DNA of 64,000 bases from Synanceia verrucosa (lineage: Eukaryota > Chordata > Actinopteri > Perciformes > Synanceiidae). Position numbers and translations under genes: made by a program. The notes beneath the pieces are model-generated. The model made no database searches, was not told the origin of the DNA, and saw nothing but the letters and a program-made list of their open reading frames with translations. Below are positions 25,701-49,481 of the stretch, one piece after another (within the stretch, counting starts at the first letter, position 1; each line of letters begins with the position of its first letter). The stretch spans positions 4,911,507 to 4,975,506 of the forward strand of contig CM056567.1 of the NCBI GenBank assembly GCA_029721515.1, read 5' to 3'.

Positions 25701-27725
25701 AGTTTTCCTCTTAAGCTAAGAGGCTGATGGCTCCACTTCATCATATGAGAGGAACAATCTTCTTGGGGTTGGCTGTAGCTAACTTGGTAGAGTGGTCGGA
25801 TGGGTCAAATGCAAAGAAGACAAAAAAAAATGGATCCGATATTTGGATCTGTCTTCCTAATTTTGTTGTATGCACTGTTATATAATGACAATAAAGGCTT
25901 TTGATTTTTTGATTTTCTCACCTATAACTCCAACTTGAATTTTATTTTTACTATTTAACTGTTACATTAATGTCTTTCAGAAAACCTTGAGCCAATTTGA
26001 CCCACTGAATTTTGATTTTATCACTCAGTTCTGTAACATATCGTTTAACCAACGTCATACTGAGTATTACTACAAGTTTGCAGAGTTCCTTGTCAAAATA
26101 TCTCGTTTACATGAAATTATACTTCATTTTTGAGCAGAACATGACAGAAATTTTTAATTATTTTGACTGTAGTTGAGATCAGGGGACCACACATTGATGC
26201 ATTATCACAGACTGGTCGATCTAAAAGTTGAATGGACACAATGACACCATTTGTCCTCCTGGGTCAAATTGACCCAGAGACAAGGGTAAATGTATACATC
26301 ATGTATTTAAATGCATGATTTTAAAATGTACTTTGTAAGGAAATTCTTGGGTTAAACGACAGATTGCAGTTTTATTTTCCAGTTCAGTTTCATAAAATAT
26401 TTCTGTTGGGCTTTGTTTTATTATAAGTCAAAATGCTGCACCCTCACGCCAAGAGTTTTTGCAATCCTTTTCTATGTGAACTGCCCTCACATGGCATGCA
26501 AAGGTCTGCTTTGTGCTTTTGTACTCCCTCCAGGTAGCACAGAACGAAGAATTCCCCGGATGCCAAGTCAGGCTTTTGTGTTGCTGACATGTTTATGTGT
26601 GCATGTGCGCGTGCCTGCCACGAATTCACTGGAGGAGTGAGAGACAGAAAGGTGGAGGAAAGAGGAGCCGTGAACGCATTGTGAGATAACGAAAGAAAGA
26701 TGGCAAGAAGTGAAGGAGAAAAAGCAGTGAAGGCTGGCAGGAGAATGAACCAGGGAGTTAAGGGGCCAGCGGAGGTCTGGAGTCTGACAGCCTGTGGAGA
26801 GCTGAGCATCCCACACACAGATGTTCACGATCACCCCAGACAATTAATAATAATAACCATAATGACTGCTGTGACAACTGAGAGAATCAGGAGGTCGTGA
26901 TTGATTGGAAGTTAATTCTCTGAATTGGCCTGTGGAATTATTTGCTTTGGAGCAGCTGAGGGAGACAGAAGCAGAGAAAATCTAATTAATCCAGTTTGGT
27001 GTCAGTCAGATGAAGACCAAAACAAGAAGAAAGTCTGAGAGGTTGCAGAGGGTTGTAAGAGCGACAATCACAGCAGAGCAAGTTAACTTCAACCTCTGAG
27101 AAAGGTTAACATGACCATCATTCACATAGCATCAGCAAGGACTGCCATCAGCGTTCACACAAATGTAGAGAGTTTCAGCTGTGACACATTTCACACGAAC
27201 CAAAAAACGCACTGTATCGCTTTAGGCCTCCAAATTAACTCTCCTTAAATCATGAGCTTACCAAATTTAGCCACACATTGCTTGAGACAAAAAAGTCAGA
27301 CAACATTCCTGCCTTGATTAAGTTTAGAGAACGAACAATAAATAGTTGGAATAAAAAAGTCAGGTAAAGGCTATGAGGTGCCCTGAAATACCTGAGTTCA
27401 GACCTCTACGCTTGTTTTTGCAGGTGTTTAAGTAGCAAAGGAGGAAGGAAAGGGCTTAGATCTGAATGCTGCAGAGAGTTATGGAGTTTGGGTGGAAGTG
27501 AAGCGCTTCTACATTTCTGGTGGTACCTGGGTGAACAGAAAGTTTGTTACAGCATATGCGTCTCATTTAATACATCTGTGGGAACAAAGATGGCGTCATA
27601 TGAACACCATATTACTATATTACACTGAGAGGATATTGCACTTACTCACTGAATAAATAAAATGTTCTGTTATATACTGAATTAAAAAAAGAGATAGCTG
27701 GAATCAAACATGAGTGTCCACAGCT
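22800..27725. other. Intergenic region between sgo1 and the ZNF385 gene
   Basis: No exon with conserved protein sequence was found on either strand. Open frames here (for example 25,283-25,714 plus and 26,444-26,818 minus) show no family resemblance and overlap on opposite strands. Contents seen: a tRNA-SINE near 25.77 kb, a palindromic GGGTCAAATTGACCC motif near 26.26 kb, and short A/T runs near 24.75 kb. Confidence 0.7.
25765..25898 (+). mobile_element. tRNA-derived SINE, short type
   Basis: Begins with a tRNA-like head, GGCTGTAGCTAACTTGGTAG (A box, one base off the tRNA form TAGCTCAGTTGGTAGAG). It ends CTAATTTTGTTGTATGCACT followed by AATGACAATAAAGG. The same head and tail occur in reverse at 53.06-53.19 kb, so both belong to one family. 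The B-box part is decayed here. Not a tRNA gene: no cloverleaf can be completed. Confidence 0.65.
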
Positions 27726-27729
27726 AATG

Positions 27730-27735
27730 TTTATT
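27730..27735 (-). promoter_or_regulatory. Candidate poly(A) signal of the ZNF385 gene
   Basis: AATAAA on the minus strand about 460 bp downstream of the ZNF385-family stop codon. Another weaker option (TTTATT on plus at about 27,876) lies closer. Choice between them is open. Confidence 0.4.
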
Positions 27736-28198
27736 GGAAAATATTCATCATCTTAAGTCAAGCATGCTCTGAGTCACACAGTTATAGTCATCAAAGTTCA
27801 CCATAATGCATCTTCCAGTGCATCTAATAGGGATTTTCTTGATGTCATAGTGATTATCGGCATCTGTAAAACCTGTTTATTACTGGAGAAACAAAGCTGT
27901 AGTGCAGCAAACATGATATAAAATGTTGGACTTCTATGATGGCTATATCTGCGCATGCACTCACACACACACACACACACTCACATCAAAAAATACTTGT
28001 TTTCGCTGCTTTGGACTTCCTCCATCCCAATCTACTTTATGGTTTTCAGCACTGGAAATGATCCTCAGTCCTGGTCCTTCACACCCAGAGTATCTGTTGT
28101 TAGCAGAGCACAGTAAGCACCAGCTTCATATCACATCTTGTTCAGGTCTCAGGTCTGCTGTGAGCTGCAGTTCGGGGCTGATTGAGACATCGACGGGG

Positions 28199-40297
<12,099 letters not shown>

Positions 40298-40600
40298 GGA
40301 GGCACCAAGTGAGATCCGATTGTTCAGCGGGAGATAAAAGTGTCTTTCATCTCCAGAGAGATTTGAGATTTGCGCCTCCTCTTCCTCCTCAGTCTCCTCT
40401 CTCTCTCTCTCTTTCTCAGACTATCTCTCTCTCTTCTGCGGCGCCGCTGCTGCTCCTTCCCATCTGGACTCCCTCCTCCTCCTCCTCCTCCTCCTCTTCC
40501 TCCTCCTCCTCATCTCCGCGATTCGTGTACAAGCCTGCTCTTGTATCTACATCTCCCTTGAATCTGTTTTTAACTCTGTAAACAGAAGGAAATGACCTTC
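40298..40600 (-). promoter_or_regulatory. 5' UTR/promoter region of the ZNF385 gene
   Basis: Directly upstream of the MYF start codon. The sense strand is strongly purine-rich: a GA-rich stretch (40,390-40,435) and a (GGA)n tract complementary to the TCC run at about 40,470-40,512, with a GCGGCGCC-like CG-rich step between them. GA/GGA-rich initiation regions are common in vertebrate TATA-less promoters. No TATA box is evident. Confidence 0.4.
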
Positions 40601-43600
40601 ATCAGTGCACAGTACCACCCTGGATTTACACAACCCTCAATGCCAACAAAGCAAGAAGCACACATTTAGGGTTTGACACAGAGTGGGACCCAATATAACA
40701 GAAAGAGTGCGGCTCATCTTAACCGATGTAACTCCAGTCAGTTTTTCCAGGCTACATCACAAACAAACCTGCTCTGAAGAATGAGGGGAAATCCTCCTCC
40801 TGCAGGCTGCAGGGTGGATCCTGATGTCTGCAGGCTTCCCCCGGGGACTGCTGTCTTTGCAAGGAGACCCCTGTTCTTCTTATGTTTCTGTAAATGGTTT
40901 CCCATCCTGGCTTTCCTCTTGGGCCTGTGGTATTTTTAGATGCATCCTGAAGCTTTCACTGCATAGAGAGGAAACTACAAAGCACAGTCGGGCTACAAAC
41001 CTCACATGTCACGCATGTATGCAGGCTCATGCATGTATGCATGCTGCAGTCACACTGCAGAGGGCTTTAGCATGTTCATATGTGTCTTTTGTGATGCACA
41101 CACACCCATTGTGAGTTTAGATGCACTGTATCTCTTGGCAGTGACCTTGGTTCAACTTTCTTGTCCTTAAGCCCAGACTTGTTTCCCCCCGTGTCAGGAA
41201 AGTGCACAACAACATGTGTTTTCCCACAATCTACAACTCCAGGGAGATTTACCCCTGGAAGGCTGTAAATTCAACAACTGGTGTCCTCAAAATGCACACA
41301 GATACTGTCTTTGTGTGTTTAAGCTACGAAGAATCTGAGTTAGTGATTCAACAGAGAATAAAATTCTGATTATAAAGTGCAGCAGTCACTACAAGGCCGG
41401 ACATAAAAAAAGGTTTTAAAGGGAATGTGGGATTAAACACCTGGTGTCAGAACTCAGGGTCATTCAGTGAAATGAACAGATATGTGAAGTGTATCTGTCG
41501 ACTTAGCCATGGTATCTTCATGCTCCTGTCAGCTGGACTGCACCTCCATCCACGAGCCACATGGAACAAAAGCTGAAGAGAAGAAAAATGCACACATGGA
41601 AATATCTACTCATAAACCCAATTTAACGCCCCTTTTGTCACTTACTGTATTGCCAGACGTTTTGTGTTCTGAGAAAGAGCAGAGCACATTTCAGGGGCTG
41701 GGTGGTATCATTGCCTTTTCTTCCCCCTCCTTTGGAAAGAGCAGCTGAAAAGTTTCTCTCGGAGTCACACATTTGGAGGCTCAGGGTTTCATACTCTGGG
41801 TTTAGCCAGGTGTCTGTGAATACAAATGCTGGACTGGCTGTCAGAAATTTCTGGGTCAGTGGATTTGTGGTCAACGCAGCTTCACGAAACCAAGCAAAAG
41901 TCAAGTGTTATGACTGGATAAAAAGACTTTATTATGCTAATGTGACTGAAAAAGTTGCCATTCACTGGCTAAAACCTGATCGGCGTCTTACTCTCCAGAC
42001 GTGCGTACACTCAGTGGAAAGCTCACCTGTCTCACTGGGGATAATATGTTAATGACAATGCTATTTTACAGGTTTCAGCTGAAAGCACCGCTCAAATAAT
42101 AGTTCACTGCACCACTCTACACCTGCAGCCGACTAGCAGCCAAACACTGAGGCTGTCATGGCAACTGAGGTTTGTAATATTATGTTAAGTGAGCCGATGC
42201 TGAAGGCTCTCGGCTCTGTTTGTCGCTGGCAACCTGTTTAATTTTACACCGAAAAGGCTGATGAACCCAGATAGACCCTGAATACAGACGGCCATGCACA
42301 GGACAAATTAGAGTCTTTTTAATAAATAAACTGACTGGAGCACATGGGGAGGTGACACAAGGAAACACAAGATGGCACAGATATGAACACACACGGTTAT
42401 TTTTAATCTCATAACGAGCTTCAAGCAGGAGTGATAAACACACATGAACTAACACCAGCAGTACCTCTCAGCTCTCTCTTTCTTTCTCTCTGCACATTTT
42501 GGGGAGTCTGAACACAGCTACCCATCAGCTCACCTCTCCTTTTGATTGGTCGCCATAACAACATCACCATGGTAATCAGCATGCATTGACTTTGATTCTA
42601 TTTCTGTGATGATGTCAGCTGATGGGGGAATCTGAAAAAAGGTGTTCTCTGCTGACATGCACTGACAGATGCAGGATGATGGAGGAATGTGGGCTCTCAC
42701 ACACTCTTTGTTTGCTTGTGTGTACATGATTATGCAGGTATGCACGCACACACAGATGCAATTATATATGCCCTCACATCAGTCAGTGTGACACAATGGT
42801 AACAAATCTGGCTATCAATGAAAGGAGCCTGGTATATAATTACATATTTTTCTAGTGAATAGCCTGAGTGTCTGGAATATTCTGCAGCTGAGAGTAAAAT
42901 TCACAAAGAGAGAAACAGATAAATAAGAGACAAGCTTGTGTAAAGGTTTTTTGAGATTGAGCGTGTATGTGGCAAAAGACAAAAAAAAAACTGGAGCAAG
43001 ATGTAGAAATAAACAACAAGAAAGCAGCTTTGTAAAGTTGGAAAAGGTCAGGAGTAAAATCAGGAATCCGAGACAGGGAGGAAAAACTGAAAGGCAACAG
43101 ACACGACGGATGGAAAGTATTAGGAAAGATCCATGTTCCATGGGGTCAAAGGTCACAGTAATACCCAAACAGATGTGATGCTGCAACTGTAAATTCTTGG
43201 AGGACAAGGCAAAGTGAAGGTGAAGAGCTCCATGTTGGGGTTAGAGGTGCCGCTCCACTCATCACTTTAGCATACATGAGTCCTGTTTTTTTTTTTTTTT
43301 TTTTTACTGGCTACACATGTCAAGTAGCTCGTGTAGTAATAGCCACCACATGTAAGCACTGAACCCAAGTCTTTCCAACCGCTGCAGGAGCTTTAAGACG
43401 AGTCAGAAAATGTCTACACTCAGGAGGAGAGTGATGGAAGAAACTCTATCTTCATCCTGATAAAAAACAAAGTAGAGCTTTTTAATTTCACATTTTTTTT
43501 ACAAACAAAACCCTTACCGCTGGGCTGTGGACAGAGGTAGATTTACAGATATCATGACCAGGCTTTCAACCTGTGCAGCCGGATTATTACACCAGATGCT

Positions 43601-43770
43601 TTTACTCAGCTCATAAAAATACCCTCATTCACAGGAAATAATTAAACATTTACTGCCCGGTGCAGAGCCTTCCCCATCACAGTTTCAGAAGAGAAACTTA
43701 ATAAAAGCATTTGTGGCCATTTCATTTGAGCAAAAATGATCTCTGGCAGAGGAGTAGTGCTTGGGGACAC

Positions 43771-43814
<44 letters not shown>

Positions 43815-44361
43815 ACAGTAAAGGCTTTTTATGCACATCTGTGAGCCAGAGATTGAGCGCTATCTGTCCAGAATGTCATTAACCACCACTGCTGTAGATT
43901 TATATTCTCTCAGTCGTGCCATATGAACCTGTCCAATTACATCCATAGTCTGGACATAGTCTGTGAAAAAAATTCTTATATTAGTAAATTAATTCCCTAC
44001 TTCATGGGAACGCTGATTAGCTTGTAAAGAGGGCATGAGGGGCTGCTACCATGGCGACAACACTGCAGCATCACATGAGCTTAATATCATAATTATTAAT
44101 GGGATGAACAGTGGGAGTAGATGGCGGTACAAGTCGTACTGGAGTTAATAAGGACATGAGCGACTGCTCCGCACTGTGGGGATGCCAGCATGCAACAGCA
44201 GCACTGCCATCCACAGGCTGAGGAGAGACAGAACACCTTCAGCCCCTTTCATGTGAAGCAATTCTTCACTGGAGCAAAACAAAGCTGTGCATAATACTGT
44301 GTCAGACTATTCTGCAGCAGTGATCATGTCATGGTCCAGTCGTCAAGTTGTGCACCGAGGT
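40600..44361. other. Intergenic region between the ZNF385 gene and rab25
   Basis: No conserved exon found on either strand. Contents: a CATGTATGCA/ATGCATGTATGC short repeat near 41.01-41.05 kb, a poly(T) run at about 43,289-43,306 and a (CA)n microsatellite near 43.77 kb. The frames at 41,702-42,052 (plus) and 42,815-43,207 (minus) show no recognisable family. Confidence 0.7.
43768..43813. repeat. (CA)n microsatellite, about 22 units
   Basis: About 45 bp of CA repeat in the intergenic DNA about 1.3 kb beyond the 3' end of rab25. Confidence 0.93.
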
Positions 44362-44733
44362 CAGAGGTGGAAAGCAACCATGTAAATTTACTCAGTTACT
44401 TTACTTTATCATCATTTTTAAGTACTTGTGTTGTAGCTTTGACTCCACAACATTGATTTGACAATTTTAGTCCAGATTTTAAAACATAATACACCTAAAA
44501 ATAAATGAAATACTGTGATTTTGGTAGACTGAATTTCCCAGCAGCATATGAATTAACCTCATGTCAAAAATCTCCAACATTAAATGCTTCCTCCTTATAA
44601 ATGCATCAATAACGACATTCCAGTAATATACATACAATGATGTAATAAGGACATTCTACATAATGAGTACCGACTATATTTTGTGATAAAACTTTGCACA
44701 GTTTTACTTTTTAGCTTTAGTTCTTTCCACCTG
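44362..44733. mobile_element. MITE-like element with AGAGGTGGAAAG terminal repeats
   Basis: Left end CAGAGGTGGAAAG and right end CTTTCCACCTGT form an inverted repeat of about 11-12 bp, 372 bp apart. The inside (TTTACTCAGTTACTTTACTT, TTAAGTACTTGTG, CACAACATTGATTTGACA, CATAATGAGTACC) resembles a very common fish repeat made of TACTTTACTTAAGTA-type motifs, which I know from many teleost genomes. No clear target-site duplication was found. Non-coding, about 3 kb from the rab25 start on its 3' side. Confidence 0.65.
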
Positions 44734-44838
44734 TCTTTAGCACTCTCTCCTCATCCAATTTAGATAATGTGTCTAATGCAGATAATAAATGTAAGTCTTT
44801 GTGTGGTTAATTACATGCAGACAGAACAACATAAATAA

Positions 44839-44844
44839 TTTATT
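44839..44844 (-). promoter_or_regulatory. Candidate rab25 poly(A) signal
   Basis: AATAAA on the minus strand about 315 bp downstream of the rab25 stop codon. Confidence 0.4.
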
Positions 44845-45156
44845 CCAACTGAATCCCTGTGCATTCTTTCATTCATCAAAGCAACATGTTACAACATCTC
44901 GTGCACATCTGTCTGTACTAAAAAAAAATGCCAATTCGCCATCACAAGAAATATAGTGTATAAAATACAGATTTTTCGCAACTTGCACCTTTTAATCTGT
45001 TGTTTTTGAGATTTTAGATTGAAAGAGTGTGCACACTGACTGCTCTGGTGTCAAGCAGGCTCCTTGCTCTTCAAATTGGGCGTGAATGATGCTGTGCTTA
45101 AGCTTGAAGGACAGTCAAGCGTGATGTCAGTCCAACATGGTCAGTGCAGCAGTCTG

Positions 45157-46699
45157 TTAGGAGCTCTTGCAGCATTTATTGTTCTTCTCTTGTACCTCAC
45201 TAGTGGGTCCAGCAGGGTTGGACAAGGTTACAGCACTGATGGAGCCACGGGTCACCTCTCTGCTGGCCACCTTCTTATGGATCGCTGCAAATAACGAAAC
45301 AGAGATGCCAGGTTTGTGTCAGTCAGGCAGGCAAAGAGGGCGTGCTGATGGGATGCTGAGTGAACGCACCTATGAGGACTTCATTGAAAGCAGCTTCGAC
45401 GTTGGTGGAGTCCAACGCTGATGTCTCCTTGAACATGATACCTCTATTCTCTGGATCGGTCCGGGGGTTAAGAGCAAGGAAAGCAAAGATTAAAATCAAT
45501 AAACACTGGCATAATCAAGGAGCAATGAGCATTAAACACTTTTTATTGTCACAAGAAACCTGCAGATGTGCCGACCTGCAAAGTTCCTGCCCTCCTCTGT
45601 GGGCACGGTCCTGAGATTCTCCAGGTCTCTCTTGTTTCCCACCAGCATGACCACGATGTGAGGGTCTGCATAGTCATACAGCTCTTTCAACCACCGATCT
45701 GCATTCTCATAGGTCAGGTGCTTGCTAACGTCATAGACCAACAGCGCCCCGACCGCTCCTCTGTAATACCTGAGTCCAGCAGGTGAGAGAGAGCAAACAT
45801 GTGTGAGCTGGATCTTATTATCTTATTTATAACAGGAAGCTGTGTGATTATTGTGTAAAGGGGTGTGACTGCTAATTGCTTGCCCTGGTAGTAGTGTTAC
45901 TTCAAATGATACTTCTGAGAGGCAACACTGATTCATGTATATATATGTATGTGTACCCACGCTGAGGTGATAGCCCTGTAGCGCTCCAGTCCAGCCGTGT
46001 CCCAGATTTGGGCTTTGATGGTGTAGTTATCCAGCTGAACGGTCCGCGTGCTGAACTCAACGCCGATGGTGGTGCGACTGTCGTGGTTGAACTCATTCTT
46101 AGTGAAGCGAGACAGGAGGTTGCTCTTTCCTACGCCAGACTCCCCTATCAAAACCACTAAACCAGCACAGACAGAAGAGGTGGAGATTCATTCTTCAGAA
46201 AAACTTTTGATAAACACATTAAGAGCTTTTTAATTAGGTTTATGACACATAAAGTGAGACAGAAACCAGTAAAAGTACTTATTGTGCAGAATCAGATATT
46301 GAGTTATCTCATCTAACAGAGGCAGACTTGCTATCTGTCGCACTCAACAGAAGTCTGTGACAATAAATCAACGTGGCATTCTATGGCTGGCTTTGGAATG
46401 AATGGAATTAAAAAAACACATAACAGGTTAGCAGGAAATAGATATGTTAATTCCATGTGTCAAAGGTCAAACGGTTTAACCATTTAAATCCTCAACTCCT
46501 CCTTTACTTCCTTCCCTCTCTTGACTGGAAAGTGAAGCATGCAGTTCCAACAACAGTTGCACCTCACAGCTCAACAAAAGTAACACACAATTTATATTTC
46601 TTCCAACAAAAATCACAGCTTAAGTAAACATCACTCACCTTTGAAGACAAAATTGTACGACTCGTCAGCGCCCAGACTGCTTTTAATGGAGGAGTTCAT
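45157..46699 (-). CDS. rab25: Rab25 small GTPase, complete, 5 coding exons
   Basis: Rab11-subfamily GTPase of epithelial apical recycling endosomes. Exons (minus): 46699-46639, 46156-45961, 45769-45576, 45450-45370 and 45284-45157; joined in frame to 219 aa (human RAB25 213). P-loop GESGVGKS at 25-32, switch I TTIGVEF about 49-55, switch II WDTAGLERY with Leu at about 77, NKRD at 131-134 and ETSAL at 159-163. The C-terminus KCCKSS carries two cysteines for geranylgeranylation. Leu in place of the Gln of DTAGQ is the hallmark of Rab25 against Rab11a/b and is associated with reduced intrinsic GTP hydrolysis. Same strand as ubqln4, its upstream neighbour, with about 2.8 kb between the ubqln4 stop and the rab25 start. 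These genes are also close in mammals. Fish may have two copies (a/b); which one this is cannot be told here. Confidence 0.96.
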
Positions 46700-47482
46700 G
46701 TTTTATTATCCAGATGACACTTTCAATATCTGTCACCAAAGTGGAGGCGAGTTTTAAAAGAAGACAGAAAAAGTACAACCTCACTCCTGTTTCTCCCTCT
46801 CCAGTGTGGAGAGAGAGAGAGAGAGAGAGAGAGTAAAGGTGAGCAGAGAGGAAGACGAGAACAGGTTGAGCTGCTCCCACCAGCTTCCTCCTTTATCTGT
46901 GGATGAGGGTAGCACCTGATCGAGGACAGTCCGACCGGCAGTCCTGTGGTCTGACGATCCCTCATCAGCTGACACTGCAGGGAGGGCTGGGGGTGGAGGA
47001 GAACAGGTGGAACAGGTAGAACCACTAGCAGGTAGTAATGTGGAACAGACTCCACCCACACTTTTCATCTGTTTGACAATAAAGCTTGTCCGACAGGTGA
47101 ATCTGTTTGCCAGAACAGAGCACCATTTTACCCCTTGTCAGATGCCTGCAGGGATGTGGGCAGAGATTTAATGACACGTGTAATAAACACAAAAACATAA
47201 ATATGAATATGATACAGCGGTAACAAGAAAATTTAGAGTTTAGATTGACATGGTAACAATTAAGGTTGTCAGTTTTGACCAAAAGTAAAATACCATGGCC
47301 TTTTCTATTGACTCATTTGTCTTATGACAATATTATTTCATATGAAACAGTGTAAGACTTTATTTTACAGGTCCGCACACAAACTACCCAATCATTATCT
47401 AGGTTTCCTGGAAAGAACAAAGAAATTTGATGCCAACATTTCCACTTTAAACCAAAGTAAATATTCATTCATTAGTCCTGAA
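46700..47482. other. rab25 upstream region
   Basis: Includes a (GA)13-type run at about 46,807-46,832 just upstream of the rab25 start codon; the sense strand there is CT-rich. CAGGTG E-box-like motifs are seen near 47.0 and 47.09 kb. No conserved exon. Confidence 0.5.
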
Positions 47483-47776
47483 TTAGGGCGGCACGGTGGT
47501 GTAGTGGTTAGCACTGTCGCCTCACAGCAAGAAGGTACCGGGTTCAATTCCCGGCCCCGTGTCTGCATGGGTTCTTCGGCTTCCTCCCACCATCCAAAAA
47601 CATGCATGGGGATTAGGTTAATTGGCTAATTTAAATTGACCGCAGGTGTAAATGGTTGTCTGTCTCTGTGTCTTGTGATGAACTGGAGACTTGTCCAGGG
47701 TATTTAAGACAGCTGGGATAGGCTCCAGCCCCCCGGCGACACTATGAGGATAAGCGGTAGATAATGGATGGATGGA
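47483..47776 (+). mobile_element. tRNA-derived SINE with 10-bp target-site duplication
   Basis: Full-length plus-strand copy of the family at 35.08 kb. The head GGGCGGCACGGTGGTGTAG holds A box TGGTGTAGTGG, and B box GGTTCAATTCC lies about 40 bp further. Then come GGTTCTTCGGCTTCCTCCCA, CATGCATGGGGATTAGGTTA, TAAATTGACCGCAGGTG, GGGATAGGCTCCAGCCC and a (GGAT)n tail. It is flanked by perfect TAGTCCTGAA at 47,473-47,482 and 47,777-47,786. The intact pol III boxes and clean duplication point to a fairly young insertion. Confidence 0.93.
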
Positions 47777-47786
47777 TAGTCCTGAA

Positions 47787-49481
47787 CCACTGCATGAGGG
47801 TGAGGGTGAGAGGGTGCTGCATACCATAGAATGAAAAACCTCTTCAGACAAATAGATATCCTTTCCAGAAACTTGTCTGTGAATTCAGGGTTACATATAA
47901 GTGAAATCAGATAAATAAGGAAATTTGGTATCTGCAAAATAAATTACCAAACTGTACCGAATTTACCTTTCATTATGACCATTTGTTCCCCAAAAATAAA
48001 CATTATTTGATCTCACTTTGAAATATGCAACATTTCCATATCAAACAAACAGAAGAGAAGCATAAATTTAATTACTTTATATTGACTTCAAGAGCTGAAA
48101 TGTTATTTCGTAGCATCACAAGGCTATAATCACCTGACACAGGGCGTAGACTGTTTTTGACCATGTTTTATTCTTTTTTTTTAGTACAGTACTGTTAAAA
48201 GTTAGTTTCAACATGTTCAATTGTGAGATGGATATTTTTTTTTCAGCTGAGGTCAACAGACAAAGCAAAGCTATAGAAGCAGTTGCCAAGGTTACCACAA
48301 CTACAATGCTGAGATTTTCAAAGAGAAAAAAAGACAACCTAGAAGTTGATTTTAGAAATGTATGGTGCCACCATACCATAATTGTTTGTCAAGCATTTCC
48401 ATCATTTATTCAGCTCATTTATTCAGTTTTTACTCATTTGATTTCAATGTTTATTTTATGCGAGACAAATCATAATTATCTCTAGGTACTAACTGCACCT
48501 CAAAAAAAAGGAAAAAAAAAAAAAAGAATCAGATTAAAATGAAAGGAAAGCTTGTTTCATTCATATTCACTCAAACAGCTTCATCTGCCTCAGAGCTGCT
48601 ACAATGTGATATTTGATTATTACTGTCCTGGATGATGTTGTGTGGACGTTACTGGGGGCGTATCGAATTAATCCACTGAATGGTGGGTGTCATTTGCCGA
48701 TAATGCTCTTATAGGGCAGGGAAGGACAAAAGGCACAGCATTGGTGCCTCAGAAGGAAAAGACACTGCGTCTGTGAGTGGGCACTTTTATCTGGAATGAA
48801 AAATTACAGGTTTAGGGAAGTGTGGAGGGCGTCATTTTATAAAGCGCTTGCAATAAATAGTGAAAGTTGTTGGGCAAAAACAGATATTTACGTAAAATCC
48901 GGAGAACAGGTAATGAGGGAGGAATGGGGCTGAACGTTTGCATGGACTAGATGTCTTCCTGCTCTAGTTCAGATCACTGTCTGCATACCAGAACATGATC
49001 ATGTATTAATTTGCTCGTCAAATGCTAACAAACTTCCTAACATTGGCTGTGTTTGAAACACAGCCAACAGCCAATCACATCACATGGGTTTAATCTGTGT
49101 TACGTAAAAGTCTGCAACACTCAACTTCAGGATTTTGAGAAGAAAACAGTGATTGAAGAAATGGTTGAGAGCCCCTTTTCAGGAGAGCTTTTCACTGTTT
49201 TTCTCTGCACCAGACCACCCCTCAAGGTGAGAGTGGTTCAGTCCGGCTCTACAGCAGCACTCTGGGACAGAGATCTGGTTGGATGACGCCAAAAAGTACG
49301 GGGACTAGGGAATGATCTGAGAACAGATGTAGAATGAGGGTCTTACAGATCCTAGCCAAGTGTCTTCTGTAAAGTTTGGGACAATACACTTAAATTTCTC
49401 TTGGTTCTCTGTAGATGCTGGGTGTGTTTACGAGTTAGGTATGTATGCTTGTGTCTGTGTGTCAGTATGTACTGTTTGTCT
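47787..49481. other. Intergenic region 3' of ubqln4
   Basis: AT-rich DNA without a recognisable exon. It must contain the ubqln4 3' UTR next to 49,481, but I could not fix a poly(A) site; ATTAAA at about 49,089-49,094 (minus) is one option. A poly(A) run is present at about 48,504-48,525. Confidence 0.5.

Noticed and set aside
25283..25714. 143-aa plus-strand frame
   Set aside because: No family resemblance, overlapped by frames on the other strand, no splice or UTR context.
40309..40581. 90-aa plus-strand frame with Ser/Pro runs
   Set aside because: Translation of a TCC microsatellite in the ZNF385 promoter region.
47487..47550. Possible tRNA gene at the head of the plus-strand SINE
   Set aside because: Followed by the SINE body and flanked by a target-site duplication; acceptor stem cannot be closed.
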